DNA of 36,052 nt from Oscillospiraceae bacterium (GTDB lineage Bacteria; Bacillota; Clostridia; Oscillospirales; Oscillospiraceae): positions 1 through 36,052 of the forward strand of contig JAHHRR010000017.1 in assembly GCA_020025655.1 (NCBI GenBank), in the 5' to 3' direction. The notes under the pieces were generated by a model that did no database searches, was not told where the DNA came from, and worked only from the letters and a program-made list of their open reading frames with translations. The position numbers and the translations under genes are program-made. Positions 7,194 to 15,484 of the stretch are shown here, in pieces (positions within the stretch are counted from its first letter, which is position 1; each line of letters opens with the position of its first letter).

Positions 7194-8498
7194 TCATTTT
7201 CCTCCTTCACTGGCAGCCGGACGCTGACGGTTACTCTCAATGTGTACAGGAATTCCTTCCTTTATTAGAAACCGGAAGAAGTCTCGCTCCAGCTCACTCT
7301 CTTTCATAGTTCCCGAGAAAGTTACCTCCATAATATTGCCATAGCTCATGGTAGCAAGATGAGGTCTGGGTACAGTTGCCTGTCCCTGAATTACTTCCAT
7401 ATGCTCTATATGCGGCTTCATATCATCCGGAACTTTAAAGGCACCCGGATTTGTCATAATTGCAGAATATGGTCTTGTACCTTTTATTTTATAGCTCATT
7501 GACATAACCGGATTTTTAAGCACACGTGGAATTATTTTAAGGAATCTGCTGTTTTGAAATTTAACATTTCTGCTGAATGCAGCACGCATTTCCTGCGGAC
7601 TGCAATGGATTCTCATATAATGGTGAACAAGTGCCACAACCTCATCGAAGCTGTACGGGCCTAAAGTAGGGTCAATCCACGGCTGAACGGTTATTATAAA
7701 GTTTCTCAATGTCTCAGACGGGAAATATGCCCTTAAATTTACAGGCACGGAAAGAGCCACAGGCTTTTCCCTTATAGGACGCTCCCGCTTCTGTTTATCC
7801 ATAAGCACATATATGAGCACAGCACAGAGATAATCTGTTATAGATGCTCCATAGCTTTTTGCTTTGGCTTTTAGTTTGTCCACCGGCATAAAGCCCATAG
7901 TTACGTTAAAGGTGTAGAAGTTTTCTGGTGTACCTGTGTTCTGATATGCTTTTTTTATAAGCGGCTGTGCCTTGCATCTTTTGACCGCATATCTGGAATA
8001 AGCATCTTCCCATTCATTCGCCGTGGATTTTTCTTCCACGTTCTGTATGAAGTCGCAGTCTGCAATCTCAATTCCGGTTTCTCTCAAATACTGCGCAAGA
8101 AGGCAGCGGAAAAAGCTCAATGCTCCGGAGCCGTCAGATATAGCATGGAAAACCTCTATCGAGATTCTTCTGTCATAATAATAGAACCTGACAAGCCAGT
8201 TATTGTCCTCATTAAATCTGACCGGTCTGCATGGTTCTGCAACATCTTTTTTCAAAAACGGTCCGGGAGCTTCGTTCGGTTCAAAATAGTACCAGAAAAA
8301 GCCTTTTCTGATTCTGCTTCTGAACCCCGGAAAGCGTGGCATAACCTTGTCAATGGCTTTCTGTAATGCCTCGGGCTGAACTTTTTCATTCATAACTGCC
8401 GAAAAGCGGTATATCGCAGAATACTCCTCTTTTTGCAGCGACGAATACATAACACTGGCATTATCCATTTTATACCATGAAACTTTTTTCTTTGCCAA
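7194..8498 (-). CDS. condensation-like / alcohol acetyltransferase family protein
   Basis: Cytoplasmic protein of 434 residues in the CoA-dependent acyltransferase superfamily (condensation-domain fold). The HxxxDG active-site motif is HAISDG, at residues 118-123 from this start. Middle and C-terminal parts fit the two-lobed fold. The TTG at 8498 is favoured because GAGGTG lies six bases upstream. The alternative GTG at 8507, which adds three residues, overlaps that ribosome site. The partner is the directly abutting zinc-ribbon membrane protein, and a hydrolase is transcribed divergently. The set suggests ester or lipid acyl-group handling. The substrate is not evident; an isolated condensation-like enzyme without carrier protein argues against peptide synthesis. 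Confidence 0.8.
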   Translation of the reverse strand: MAKKKVSWYKMDNASVMYSSLQKEEYSAIYRFSAVMNEKVQPEALQKAIDKVMPRFPGFRSRIRKGFFWYYFEPNEAPGPFLKKDVAEPCRPVRFNEDNNWLVRFYYYDRRISIEVFHAISDGSGALSFFRCLLAQYLRETGIEIADCDFIQNVEEKSTANEWEDAYSRYAVKRCKAQPLIKKAYQNTGTPENFYTFNVTMGFMPVDKLKAKAKSYGASITDYLCAVLIYVLMDKQKRERPIREKPVALSVPVNLRAYFPSETLRNFIITVQPWIDPTLGPYSFDEVVALVHHYMRIHCSPQEMRAAFSRNVKFQNSRFLKIIPRVLKNPVMSMSYKIKGTRPYSAIMTNPGAFKVPDDMKPHIEHMEVIQGQATVPRPHLATMSYGNIMEVTFSGTMKESELERDFFRFLIKEGIPVHIESNRQRPAASEGGK

Positions 8499-8528
8499 GC
8501 TGTTCACCTCACCTGAAAACTTGATTTA

Positions 8529-8557
8529 ATATTATCACCTGTGAGCAAATGTCGCAA
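8529..8557 (-). promoter_or_regulatory. promoter of the acyltransferase operon
   Basis: On the minus strand TTGCGA (8557-8552) and TAATAT (8534-8529) with a 17-base spacer. Confidence 0.6.
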
Positions 8558-8569
8558 GTACACATCATT

Positions 8570-8589
8570 GTGAAAAATTTACTTTTCAC
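8570..8589. promoter_or_regulatory. inverted repeat, possible operator
   Basis: GTGAAAA (8570-8576) and TTTTCAC (8583-8589), perfect 7-bp arms with a 6-base centre. It overlaps the -35 box of the rightward hydrolase gene and sits just upstream of the leftward promoter, so one regulator could control both genes. No regulator gene is adjacent. Confidence 0.45.
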
Positions 8590-8612
8590 GGATATATTAT
8601 ATATGTTATAAT
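8583..8612 (+). promoter_or_regulatory. promoter of the alpha/beta hydrolase gene
   Basis: Perfect TATAAT at 8607-8612. The -35 is either TTCACG (8585-8590, spacer 16) or TTTTCA (8583-8588, spacer 18); both are weak, which would suit an activated or repressed promoter. Confidence 0.55.
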
Positions 8613-8638
8613 TAAAAAAATTTTAAAGGAGGCCAGCT

Positions 8639-9574
8639 ATGGAAAAAAGAAAGTTTAAAAGAAAAGCCGGAAGCCCTGAGCCAAGGCTGGATCCTGCAAT
8701 GAGAGTTTTAAAAGCCCTGCATAATGCCGGTACTCCGGAGGAACTGACCGCAGAGGAGCTTGAAAAGCAGCGCCGTAATCAGGAGATTCTTGGAAATCTT
8801 GCTGCACCCATGACAGGTATGGTCTGGGACAGCTTTGATATAGACGGAACCCCAGCCGCATGGATGCGTCTTGAACGGCCGCACAAAAAGGTACATTGCA
8901 TTTTATATTGCCACGGCGGCGGCTATACCAGCGGTAATCTGGGATATTCAAAAGTGCTTTCGTCGAAGCTTACTCAGCGTACAGGCTTTGATGTCCTCGC
9001 CTTTGAATACAGGCTCGCTCCGGAATTTCCCTACCCGGCTGCTTTGGAGGATGCGGAAAAGGTCTGGAATTATCTTATGCAGCTTGGCTATGGAGCAAGA
9101 GATATTGTAGTTGCCGGAGATTCTGCCGGCGGTAATCTGGCATTGGCACTTTGCCACAAGCTGAAGCTTGAAGCAAGGATGCTGCCCGGTGCCCTTCTTT
9201 TAATGTCCCCGTGGACAGATATGACTGCCTCAGGCAGCTCCTATACCGAGCGGAAAGACATTGACCCTATGCTCACTATCGAGTATATCCACGCAGTAAG
9301 GAAGGCATACGCCGGAAGCCATGAGCTGACCTCTCCCCTGCTCTCGCCGGTTTTCGGCAGTTTTGAGGGATTCCCGCCTACGCTGATTCAGGTAGGCAGT
9401 CATGAAATTCTGTATTCCGATTCTGAGCTTTTGCGTGACAAAATGCTCCGTGACGGAGTAGAATGCCGTCTGGAAGTATGGGATGATATGTGGCACGTTT
9501 TCCAGATGTTCCCATTAAAAAAGTCAAGCTATGCAATGGACAGCATGGCCCATTTTCTGCTTGAAGAATTATAA
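8639..9574 (+). CDS. alpha/beta hydrolase, hormone-sensitive-lipase type
   Basis: Carboxylesterase/lipase-like enzyme of 311 residues. The oxyanion motif HGGG is at 92-95 and the nucleophile Ser162 lies in GDSAGG. A C-terminal Asp in the YSDSELL segment and His in DMWHVF complete the triad. There is no signal peptide; the N-terminus is strongly basic (residues 2-9), so it may lie at the inner membrane surface. AAAGGAGG precedes the ATG. It is divergent from the acyltransferase operon, sharing a 131-base control region. Opposed acyl-transfer and ester-hydrolysis activities are plausible, but the substrate is unknown. A terminator follows directly. Confidence 0.9.
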   Translation: MEKRKFKRKAGSPEPRLDPAMRVLKALHNAGTPEELTAEELEKQRRNQEILGNLAAPMTGMVWDSFDIDGTPAAWMRLERPHKKVHCILYCHGGGYTSGNLGYSKVLSSKLTQRTGFDVLAFEYRLAPEFPYPAALEDAEKVWNYLMQLGYGARDIVVAGDSAGGNLALALCHKLKLEARMLPGALLLMSPWTDMTASGSSYTERKDIDPMLTIEYIHAVRKAYAGSHELTSPLLSPVFGSFEGFPPTLIQVGSHEILYSDSELLRDKMLRDGVECRLEVWDDMWHVFQMFPLKKSSYAMDSMAHFLLEEL

Positions 9575-9581
9575 ATCAGCT

Positions 9582-9618
9582 GACCGGAGGATATTATTTT
9601 ATCTTCCGGTCACTATAT
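9582..9618 (+). terminator. terminator of the hydrolase gene
   Basis: A 12-bp stem with one G-T pair (9582-9593 with 9600-9611), 6-base loop, then a T-rich tail. The remaining bases up to 9709 show nothing recognisable. Confidence 0.7.
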
Positions 9619-9709
9619 TTTATACATAGGTATTTACACCAGTAGCCGAGTATTTAATCTGTGTTTTCTGAAGTTTTTTTGTGATATCCTACAATAATTT
9701 CTGTATCTA

Positions 9710-9738
9710 TTGCATTTTCACTCGCCATGGTGCATAAT
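9710..9738 (+). promoter_or_regulatory. promoter of phosphofructokinase
   Basis: TTGCAT (9710-9715) and CATAAT (9733-9738), spacer 17; AGGAGG follows at 9760-9765. Confidence 0.6.
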
Positions 9739-9773
9739 AAAATCAATTATTGTCCTGTTAGGAGGAAGTAAAA

Positions 9774-10862
9774 ATGAAAAGGATGACAAGGGTCGGCCTT
9801 ATCACCAGCGGTGGTGATTGTCAGGGTCTGAACGCAGCCATTCGCGGTGTCGGTAAAGCGCTGTTGCAGCGTTTCGGCAGTAAGGTAGAAATTTTCGGTA
9901 TGTATGACGGTTATCGTGGTCTCATCGACGGTGACTATAAGTTCATGGAGCCTTCTGATTTTTCCGGCATACTTACTCAGGGCGGTACAATTTTAGGTAC
10001 CTCTCGCCAGCGCTATATTCCCGGAAAGGATATTGTTGACGAAGAAGGCAACAGCCTTATGCCCGCAATGCTTGATACCTATAACAGACTTAATCTGGAC
10101 TGTCTGGTAATCATGGGCGGCAACGGTACTCAAAAGAGTGCAAAACTGATTTCCGACTATGGCATGAACGTGGTAACTCTTCCCAAGACTATTGATAATG
10201 ATATCTGGGGCACTGATACCACTTTCGGTTTCCAGAGTGCAGTGGATATAGCCACAAATGTTATAGACTATATTCATTCTACCGCAAGCTCTCACAGCCG
10301 TGTATTTGTAGTTGAGCTTATGGGCCGTGATGCAGGATGGCTCACACTCAATGCAGGTATCGCAAGCGGTGCAGATGCTATTCTTATTCCTGAAATTCCC
10401 TACGATATAAATAAGGTCGCCGAGCTTATTGAACAGCGTAAACGTGAGGGTCGTGGATTCTCTATTGTTGCCTGCGCCGAAGGTGCAGTTTCTATCCATG
10501 ATCAGGTTCTGGATGAGGAGGCAAAGCGCCGCAAGAAAGAGAATAACCGTTTCCCCGCAGTCTCTTATGCTATTGCAGATGAGCTTTCTGCGCTTACCGG
10601 CTCTGATACCAGAGTTACCGTACCCGGTCATTATCAGAGAGGCGGCCCACCCTGCCCTTACGACAGAGTTCTGGCAACCCAGTTTGGTACAGCCGCTGCC
10701 GAGCTTATCGTCAACAAGCAGTATAACCGCATGGTGGCTATTCAGGATAACCGTATTGTCTCCATTCCTCTTGAGGATGCTGCAAGCAAGACTAAGTTCC
10801 TGCCTGTGGATCATCCTATTATAAAGGTTGCACGAGACATCGGTATATGTCTGGGTGACTGA
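9774..10862 (+). CDS. pfkA: 6-phosphofructokinase
   Basis: Phosphorylates fructose 6-phosphate in glycolysis; 362 residues. TSGGDCQGLNAAIR (11-24) is the nucleotide-binding start, TIDND (139-143) holds the catalytic Asp pair, and MGRDAGW (183-189) is the sugar-binding segment. Two positions are informative. GGNGT (115-119) keeps Gly118, as in ATP-dependent enzymes, but has Asn117 where most have the Mg-binding Asp. PKTIDND has Lys138, as in PPi-dependent and group III enzymes, instead of the Gly of classical PfkA. The phosphate donor is therefore uncertain. The gene is monocistronic, with its own promoter, an AGGAGG site and a strong terminator. Confidence 0.92.
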   Translation: MKRMTRVGLITSGGDCQGLNAAIRGVGKALLQRFGSKVEIFGMYDGYRGLIDGDYKFMEPSDFSGILTQGGTILGTSRQRYIPGKDIVDEEGNSLMPAMLDTYNRLNLDCLVIMGGNGTQKSAKLISDYGMNVVTLPKTIDNDIWGTDTTFGFQSAVDIATNVIDYIHSTASSHSRVFVVELMGRDAGWLTLNAGIASGADAILIPEIPYDINKVAELIEQRKREGRGFSIVACAEGAVSIHDQVLDEEAKRRKKENNRFPAVSYAIADELSALTGSDTRVTVPGHYQRGGPPCPYDRVLATQFGTAAAELIVNKQYNRMVAIQDNRIVSIPLEDAASKTKFLPVDHPIIKVARDIGICLGD

Positions 10863-10872
10863 TAATAGAATT

Positions 10873-10909
10873 AAAAACGCACAGTGTTTTCTTTCATTGT
10901 GCGTTTTTT
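10873..10909 (+). terminator. terminator of phosphofructokinase
   Basis: Long stem AAAAACGCACAGTG (10873-10886) / CATTGTGCGTTTTT (10895-10908), one G-T pair, 8-base loop, ending in six T. Confidence 0.88.
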
Positions 10910-10922
10910 ATCACCCTGTCTA

Positions 10923-10951
10923 TTGAGAATTTTTGTCAGCTGTGATATTCT
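10923..10951 (+). promoter_or_regulatory. promoter of the small unknown gene
   Basis: TTGAGA (10923-10928) and TATTCT (10946-10951), spacer 17. Confidence 0.5.
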
Positions 10952-10996
10952 GATAAAAGTGATTATCGAAAATATTCCCCGAAAGGATGAGATTTA

Positions 10997-11323
10997 ATGT
11001 TACAGCCGAATGATATAAACAACGTATCTGCTGAGGACTGGGAAGATTTTAAAAAAGAAGCTTCCAAGGATGAGCTTTACTATAACGGTCCCGGAGACCT
11101 GCTCGATACCGCAGAAGGCCGTGAAAAATTCTGTCGTCTGAACACCTCCGGAGTATTCAGAAAAGACGACCCGGATTTCCCTAACTACAAAATCTGGGTG
11201 TTCAACAATCAGGCACAGGGTCTGATTATAAAAAAGCGGAGCAGAGTTGATATAGCTCTTATGGAAAACATCGAGTATGATGCTTCCGGAAACGAGATAA
11301 GCAGATCTTACGAGCCCGCATAA
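10997..11323 (+). CDS. hypothetical protein, 108 residues
   Basis: I do not recognise a family. The protein is soluble, acidic in the first half, with no signal peptide, transmembrane helix or Cys cluster (one Cys only). The middle (about 50-80) has aromatic and basic stretches such as FPNYKIWVFNN and IIKKRSRVD that suggest a compact alpha/beta fold. Evidence that it is real: a GAAAGGATGAG ribosome site, its own promoter, and a strong terminator 12 bases after the stop. It stands alone as a single-gene transcript between phosphofructokinase and an EFR1-type redox gene; the context gives no function. Confidence 0.75.
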   Translation: MLQPNDINNVSAEDWEDFKKEASKDELYYNGPGDLLDTAEGREKFCRLNTSGVFRKDDPDFPNYKIWVFNNQAQGLIIKKRSRVDIALMENIEYDASGNEISRSYEPA

Positions 11324-11334
11324 AGTAAAACCGG

Positions 11335-11367
11335 AAATCAGGATGATAACATTCATCCTGATTTTTT
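11335..11367 (+). terminator. terminator of the small unknown gene
   Basis: Perfect 12-bp stem AAATCAGGATGA (11335-11346) / TCATCCTGATTT (11353-11364), loop TAACAT, T run to 11367. The 190 bases after it, before the next promoter, hold nothing I recognise. Confidence 0.88.
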
Positions 11368-11556
11368 ATTGCACTAACTCCCCTTTAACCGCATATAAGA
11401 TTTTGCAGCAGCTTAATTCCGCCGGTTTTCACGCTTAAAATTCGGTATATTCTTATTGTGAATCCAGTATTGTTTTTCCATAGAATAATTTTGTTTCGCT
11501 TCTGCATTTCATAATAGTTCAGTATTAAAAACCACACAATAACCAGTCCTTTCATC

Positions 11557-11585
11557 TTGTGGCTTATGCGCTTCTGTGATATCAT
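11557..11585 (+). promoter_or_regulatory. promoter of the EFR1-type gene
   Basis: TTGTGG (11557-11562) and TATCAT (11580-11585), spacer 17; GGAGGAG follows seven bases before the ATG. Confidence 0.5.
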
Positions 11586-11617
11586 AAAAACGATATTATG
11601 TAAATCGGAGGAGTAAA

Positions 11618-12415
11618 ATGATTCTGTATTATTCCGGCACCGGCAACAGCCGTTTTGCCGCAAAAATTCTGGCCACTCAAACCGGAGAAGAGCCCGTGTG
11701 CATGAATGACATTATGCGTGACAGGATAGTTGACCCGTGCGCAGCCAAGTACCTTTTCAGTTCAGAAAAGCCGTTTGTATTTGTCTGTCCGACCTATTGC
11801 TGGCAGGTTCCCAGAATAGTAAAAAACTTCATTACAAACAGCCGTTTTGAAGGTACGAAAGATGTGTACTTTTTCCTTACCTGCGGCTCCGATACAGGCG
11901 CAGCATATGAACACGCTAAGGCATTCTGTGAGGAACATGAGTTTAACTTCAAAGGTCTTGGCTCAGTTAAAATGCCTGAAAACTATATTACACTGTTCAA
12001 TTCTCCGAGTTACGATGACGCACAGGGAATTATCCATGCCGCTATATCTCAGATTGAAAGCGCCGGAAGAATCATTAACCTCTCTAAACCGCTCAGCGAT
12101 TACAATGCCAGTAACCCGAATTTAAGCAAAATCAATAATCTTTTTTACAGGTTCTTTGTAAATGATAAAAAATATTACGCTACAAACGATTGTGTAGGCT
12201 GCGGCTTATGTGCTAAGATCTGTCCTCTTGCTAATATCACCATTGAGGACGGTGAACCTGTATGGCACGGCAACTGCACTCAGTGCATGGCCTGTATTTC
12301 CAGCTGTCCTAAAAATGCCATTGAATACGGAAGACGCTCCAAAGGCAAACGCAGATACTACCTGTTTATTAACGGGCAGCAGAAAATCAATCCCGATGAC
12401 AAAAGTTCACTGTAA
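11618..12415 (+). CDS. EFR1-family flavodoxin/ferredoxin fusion
   Basis: Electron-transfer protein of 265 residues. The N-terminal flavodoxin-like domain opens with YYSGTGNSR (4-12), the FMN-phosphate loop, and runs to about 165. Two [4Fe-4S] motifs follow: Cys192, Cys195, Cys198, Cys202, and Cys220, Cys223, Cys226, Cys230, each with the trailing Pro typical of bacterial ferredoxins. The fusion fits the EFR1 (EFR1 family ferrodoxin) group common in gut Clostridia. The physiological partner is not known. It has a good ribosome site, its own promoter and no clear terminator. Confidence 0.9.
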   Translation: MILYYSGTGNSRFAAKILATQTGEEPVCMNDIMRDRIVDPCAAKYLFSSEKPFVFVCPTYCWQVPRIVKNFITNSRFEGTKDVYFFLTCGSDTGAAYEHAKAFCEEHEFNFKGLGSVKMPENYITLFNSPSYDDAQGIIHAAISQIESAGRIINLSKPLSDYNASNPNLSKINNLFYRFFVNDKKYYATNDCVGCGLCAKICPLANITIEDGEPVWHGNCTQCMACISSCPKNAIEYGRRSKGKRRYYLFINGQQKINPDDKSSL

Positions 12416-12491
12416 TTGAGCAATTATAATTAAGATTCTGTTAAATTTCTAAATTATCTTTAGCTTTTGCGCAAAATAGCTTCCTTGTGTA

Positions 12492-12520
12492 TTGAGCATA
12501 AGTTGAATATATGTTATTCT
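12492..12520 (+). promoter_or_regulatory. promoter of the cdsA-lipid kinase operon
   Basis: TTGAGC (12492-12497) and TATTCT (12515-12520), spacer 17. It gives a leader of about 70 bases. Confidence 0.5.
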
Positions 12521-12594
12521 ATGTATCGTTACAATATGTACTGGTTTACACATTGTTATAGTAAAAGTTAGTAATTAGAAAGAGGTACAATCCA

Positions 12595-13386
12595 TTGAAA
12601 AAGAGAGTTCTCTCCGCCATAGTTCTTCTGGTCATATCCTTCAGCTGTGTTTTTCTGTCTGAAGTTTCCAGAGTTTTATTTTTTGCCGTTGCCGGTATTT
12701 TCTGCGCATATGAACTAAGCAGAGCGCTTGAAAAAATTGAAGTTTATTGCTGCGCATGGGTAATGTATACCTACATTGCAATACAGGCCGTGCTTTCATT
12801 GTCCCATGCAGGAGCTACTGCTTATATCGCCTGCTTCAGCGGTGCTGTATACCTTGCACTGTTCTCCGGTATAGTGCATAAAAAAGTCCGTGCACATGGT
12901 GCAATGTACACTCTCTCCGGTTTAGCTTACCCTTGCTTTCTGTTTGCACTTTTAATGGCAATAAGCGTCAGTGATATATGGCTTCCCTCACTGGCAATCG
13001 GTGCTTTAACCGCATGGATTTGTGACAGCTTTGCCCTTTTCGGCGGTATGGCATTCGGCAAGCACAAGGTTGCGCCTCACATCAGCCCCAATAAAACAAT
13101 CGAAGGCTGCATCTGCGGTGCGCTCTCTTCAATATTAACCGGCTATCTTTTCTATGTGCTTGGCATTTTCCCGGAAATTTCTCTTCCTGTTTACATCATA
13201 GCCTGCTTTGTCTCTTCAACCTTAGGTCAGCTTGGTGATCTGGCTGAATCTCTGGTTAAGAGAATGATTGATATTAAAGATTTCAGTAACCTCATCCCCG
13301 GTCACGGCGGAATGTTTGACAGATCCGACAGCCTTCTTTTCTCTATCCCTACCGCTTATATCTGCCTTTACATTGCAGGAATTTAA
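12595..13386 (+). CDS. cdsA: phosphatidate cytidylyltransferase
   Basis: Makes CDP-diacylglycerol from phosphatidic acid and CTP in the membrane, the branch point of phospholipid synthesis. It has 263 residues with about seven hydrophobic helices. The C-terminal CDS signature is present: SLVKRMIDIKDFSNLIPGHG followed by GMFDRSD. Upstream, the DSFALFGG...SPNKTIEG segment carries the conserved Asp and SPxKT loop. The start codon is TTG, with AGAGGT about nine bases upstream, which suggests modest translation. It is followed after 12 bases by a lipid kinase gene, forming a two-gene lipid operon. The usual neighbours (uppS, dxr, rseP) are absent. Confidence 0.93.
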   Translation: MKKRVLSAIVLLVISFSCVFLSEVSRVLFFAVAGIFCAYELSRALEKIEVYCCAWVMYTYIAIQAVLSLSHAGATAYIACFSGAVYLALFSGIVHKKVRAHGAMYTLSGLAYPCFLFALLMAISVSDIWLPSLAIGALTAWICDSFALFGGMAFGKHKVAPHISPNKTIEGCICGALSSILTGYLFYVLGIFPEISLPVYIIACFVSSTLGQLGDLAESLVKRMIDIKDFSNLIPGHGGMFDRSDSLLFSIPTAYICLYIAGI

Positions 13387-13398
13387 AAAGGAGTTTAC

Positions 13399-14316
13399 AT
13401 GACTGATAATCTTTCCGGTATAGCAAAGTCTCTGGATAAAAAGCTATTGCTGATAATCAACCCTGTTTCTGGTAAAAGGATGATCCTTCGGCATATTCCC
13501 TCTATCATAAGTATCTTTATGAATGCCGGATACATTGTAACTGTTATGGTTACATCCGCAAAGGGCGATGCCACAGAATTTACAGCAAAATACGGTCCTG
13601 ATTATGATTTAATCTGCTGCACCGGCGGTGACGGTACATTGAATGAGACAATAAACGGTCTTGTAAAGGGCAATGTAAATCGTCCCCTATCGTATATTCC
13701 CTGCGGCAGCACAAACGATTTCGCAAATTCCCACTGTCTTTCTACCGATATACTTGAAGCTGCAAGAAACGCCGCAAACGGCAAGGTAATTGATTACGAT
13801 ATAGGCCGCTTCGGAAACCACTATTTCACATATGTTGCAGCATTCGGGGCCTTTTCATGGCTGTCCTACACCACAGACCAGCACATGAAAAACCTTCTGG
13901 GGCATACGGCGTACATTCTTGACGGCATCAAGGATCTGTCAAAAATCAAGCCCATCCACCTCAAGATGACAACCGACGGAATCATCCATGAGGGAGATTA
14001 CATCTTCGGTGCTGTGAGCAACTCCACTTCTATTGCAGGTACGATTACCCTTCCTCTGCAGTCTGTGGACACCTGTGACGGTATCTTTGAAGTTCTGCTG
14101 ATAAGAATGCCTAAAAATCTGTCTGAGCTGGATTCAGCCATAAGAAGCATATTATCCATGGATTACAGCTCGCCCCAAATTGATTTTTTCCATGCCAAAG
14201 ACATTTTCGTTGAAAATCCCGAAGGTCTTGAGTGGTCATTGGATGGCGAATGCTCAGGATTCTACAATTCTGTACACATAAGCCCCATTCATTCCTTCCT
14301 GCACCTAAAATCATAA
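13399..14316 (+). CDS. diacylglycerol kinase family lipid kinase
   Basis: Cytoplasmic lipid kinase of the DgkB/YegS fold, 305 residues. The NPVSG motif (21-25) and nucleotide-binding GGDGTLNE (76-83) are intact, followed by PCGSTNDFA, the typical catalytic-loop segment. The C-terminal beta domain ends with LEWSLDGE, whose Asp-Gly-Glu is conserved in the family. It likely phosphorylates diacylglycerol to phosphatidate, supplying the CDS enzyme encoded 12 bases upstream; that pairing is inference from gene order. AAAGGAG precedes the ATG. A bidirectional terminator follows. Confidence 0.9.
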   Translation: MTDNLSGIAKSLDKKLLLIINPVSGKRMILRHIPSIISIFMNAGYIVTVMVTSAKGDATEFTAKYGPDYDLICCTGGDGTLNETINGLVKGNVNRPLSYIPCGSTNDFANSHCLSTDILEAARNAANGKVIDYDIGRFGNHYFTYVAAFGAFSWLSYTTDQHMKNLLGHTAYILDGIKDLSKIKPIHLKMTTDGIIHEGDYIFGAVSNSTSIAGTITLPLQSVDTCDGIFEVLLIRMPKNLSELDSAIRSILSMDYSSPQIDFFHAKDIFVENPEGLEWSLDGECSGFYNSVHISPIHSFLHLKS

Positions 14317-14322
14317 AACAAA

Positions 14323-14356
14323 AAACCGTGAAGCTTAAAGCTTCACGGTTTATTTT
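14323..14356. terminator. bidirectional terminator between convergent operons
   Basis: AAACCGTGAAGC (14323-14334) pairs with GCTTCACGGTTT (14340-14351), followed by TATTTTTT on plus and by TTTTTGTTTT on minus. It ends the lipid operon and the glycan operon, whose last stop is at 14357. Confidence 0.88.
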
Positions 14357-15451
14357 TTACTTTGTTTTGCTGTCTTTCTGCGAGAAAACCCATTCACGCT
14401 GTATATGATAGCTGATGAAGAACAGGCAGGTATCAACAGCAAATTTAATCAAGGTTGCAAAAATGGGAATTTCGTTTGAAAGAAGTGAATTGATAAGAGT
14501 TACCAGACCGGCAGATACAAACATCTGCGGAATGCACAGACAATAGTACCTGAGCATAGCACGCTTGTAATTGCACTTATTTGCAAAAACAATAGAATTG
14601 TTGGCATTGAAGTTTGCAAAGGAAGAACATATACGTGCGATAACAGTGGAGACAAGTGCTGCAAATCCGCCGAAATATTTGCCAAACAGGCGCATAATCA
14701 GATAGAACAGACCGAGGTCAATTATAGTTGAGCCGGCAGAGCTGAGAAGGAATTTGAACATGATCTTAAAAATACGCCATGAATCCTTCACGGGATTAAA
14801 ATGAGAACCGGAGTTATCATCCTCATACACTGTCTCTATGGGCTGCTCGGAAAATTCAATTCCCATGCGCTTCATCTGAAGAAGCATATTTGTTTCGTAT
14901 TCAAAACGCTCGCCTTCAATTTTGCAGAAAGTATCGAGGTACTGCTGCGGAATTGCTCTCAGACCAGTTTGAGTATCTGAAAGTTTAATTCCGTAGCAGA
15001 GTCTGAACATTCTTGAGGTAGTTTTATTACCGGCAACGCTTTTTGCGGGAATTCCGGGAAGATTGAAGTTGCGGCATCCGAGAACTACATTATCCTGCTC
15101 TTTTAACATACGGTTTCCGCAGGCAATAATATCATCCGCAAGATGCTGACCGTCACCGTCAATAGTAATAACGCCTTTAAGCTGAGGAAGATTCTTGGAT
15201 ACATACTCAAACGCAGTCTTTAGAGCTCTGCCTTTGCCTTTATTAACTCCATGGTGCAGCACTATGCACTGAGGATATTTTTCTGCCTCTGCAAAATAAT
15301 GCTGTCTGTCTTCGCTGCTTCCGTCATCAACTATTACAATGTATTCAAAACCTTTTTCAATCAGTGTGTTTACTACCCGGCTAAACTTTTCATCAGGGTT
15401 CAGTGAGGGTAATATAATTGCCGTTGAGACCTGACATCTCATTTCATCCAT
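14357..15451 (-). CDS. glycosyltransferase family 2 fused to GtrA-like membrane domain
   Basis: Fusion of 364 residues. The N-terminal GT2 domain (about 9-215) has VDDGS at 41-45 and DGDGQH at 98-103, the metal/nucleotide-sugar site, and resembles dolichol/undecaprenyl-phosphate sugar transferases. A GtrA-like four-helix membrane domain (about 233-355) follows and is thought to flip lipid-linked sugars. Together these suggest making and translocating an undecaprenyl-phosphate sugar for envelope glycosylation. It is the last gene of a three-gene operon. AGAAGG lies before the first ATG; a second ATG three codons later is possible. Confidence 0.9.
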   Translation of the reverse strand: MDEMRCQVSTAIILPSLNPDEKFSRVVNTLIEKGFEYIVIVDDGSSEDRQHYFAEAEKYPQCIVLHHGVNKGKGRALKTAFEYVSKNLPQLKGVITIDGDGQHLADDIIACGNRMLKEQDNVVLGCRNFNLPGIPAKSVAGNKTTSRMFRLCYGIKLSDTQTGLRAIPQQYLDTFCKIEGERFEYETNMLLQMKRMGIEFSEQPIETVYEDDNSGSHFNPVKDSWRIFKIMFKFLLSSAGSTIIDLGLFYLIMRLFGKYFGGFAALVSTVIARICSSFANFNANNSIVFANKCNYKRAMLRYYCLCIPQMFVSAGLVTLINSLLSNEIPIFATLIKFAVDTCLFFISYHIQREWVFSQKDSKTK

Positions 15452-15484
15452 TAAATTCTACCTTCTCTTTTTATCTAGAAATCT

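Noticed and set aside
9621..9640. TACATAGGTATTTACACC resembles sequence around the palindrome at 17771
   Set aside because: It is not palindromic and has no promoter at the matching position; probably chance in AT-rich DNA.
11385..11663. 92-codon minus-strand frame in the gap before the EFR1-type gene
   Set aside because: It overlaps the start of the EFR1-type gene and its promoter, lacks a ribosome site and has no recognisable family.
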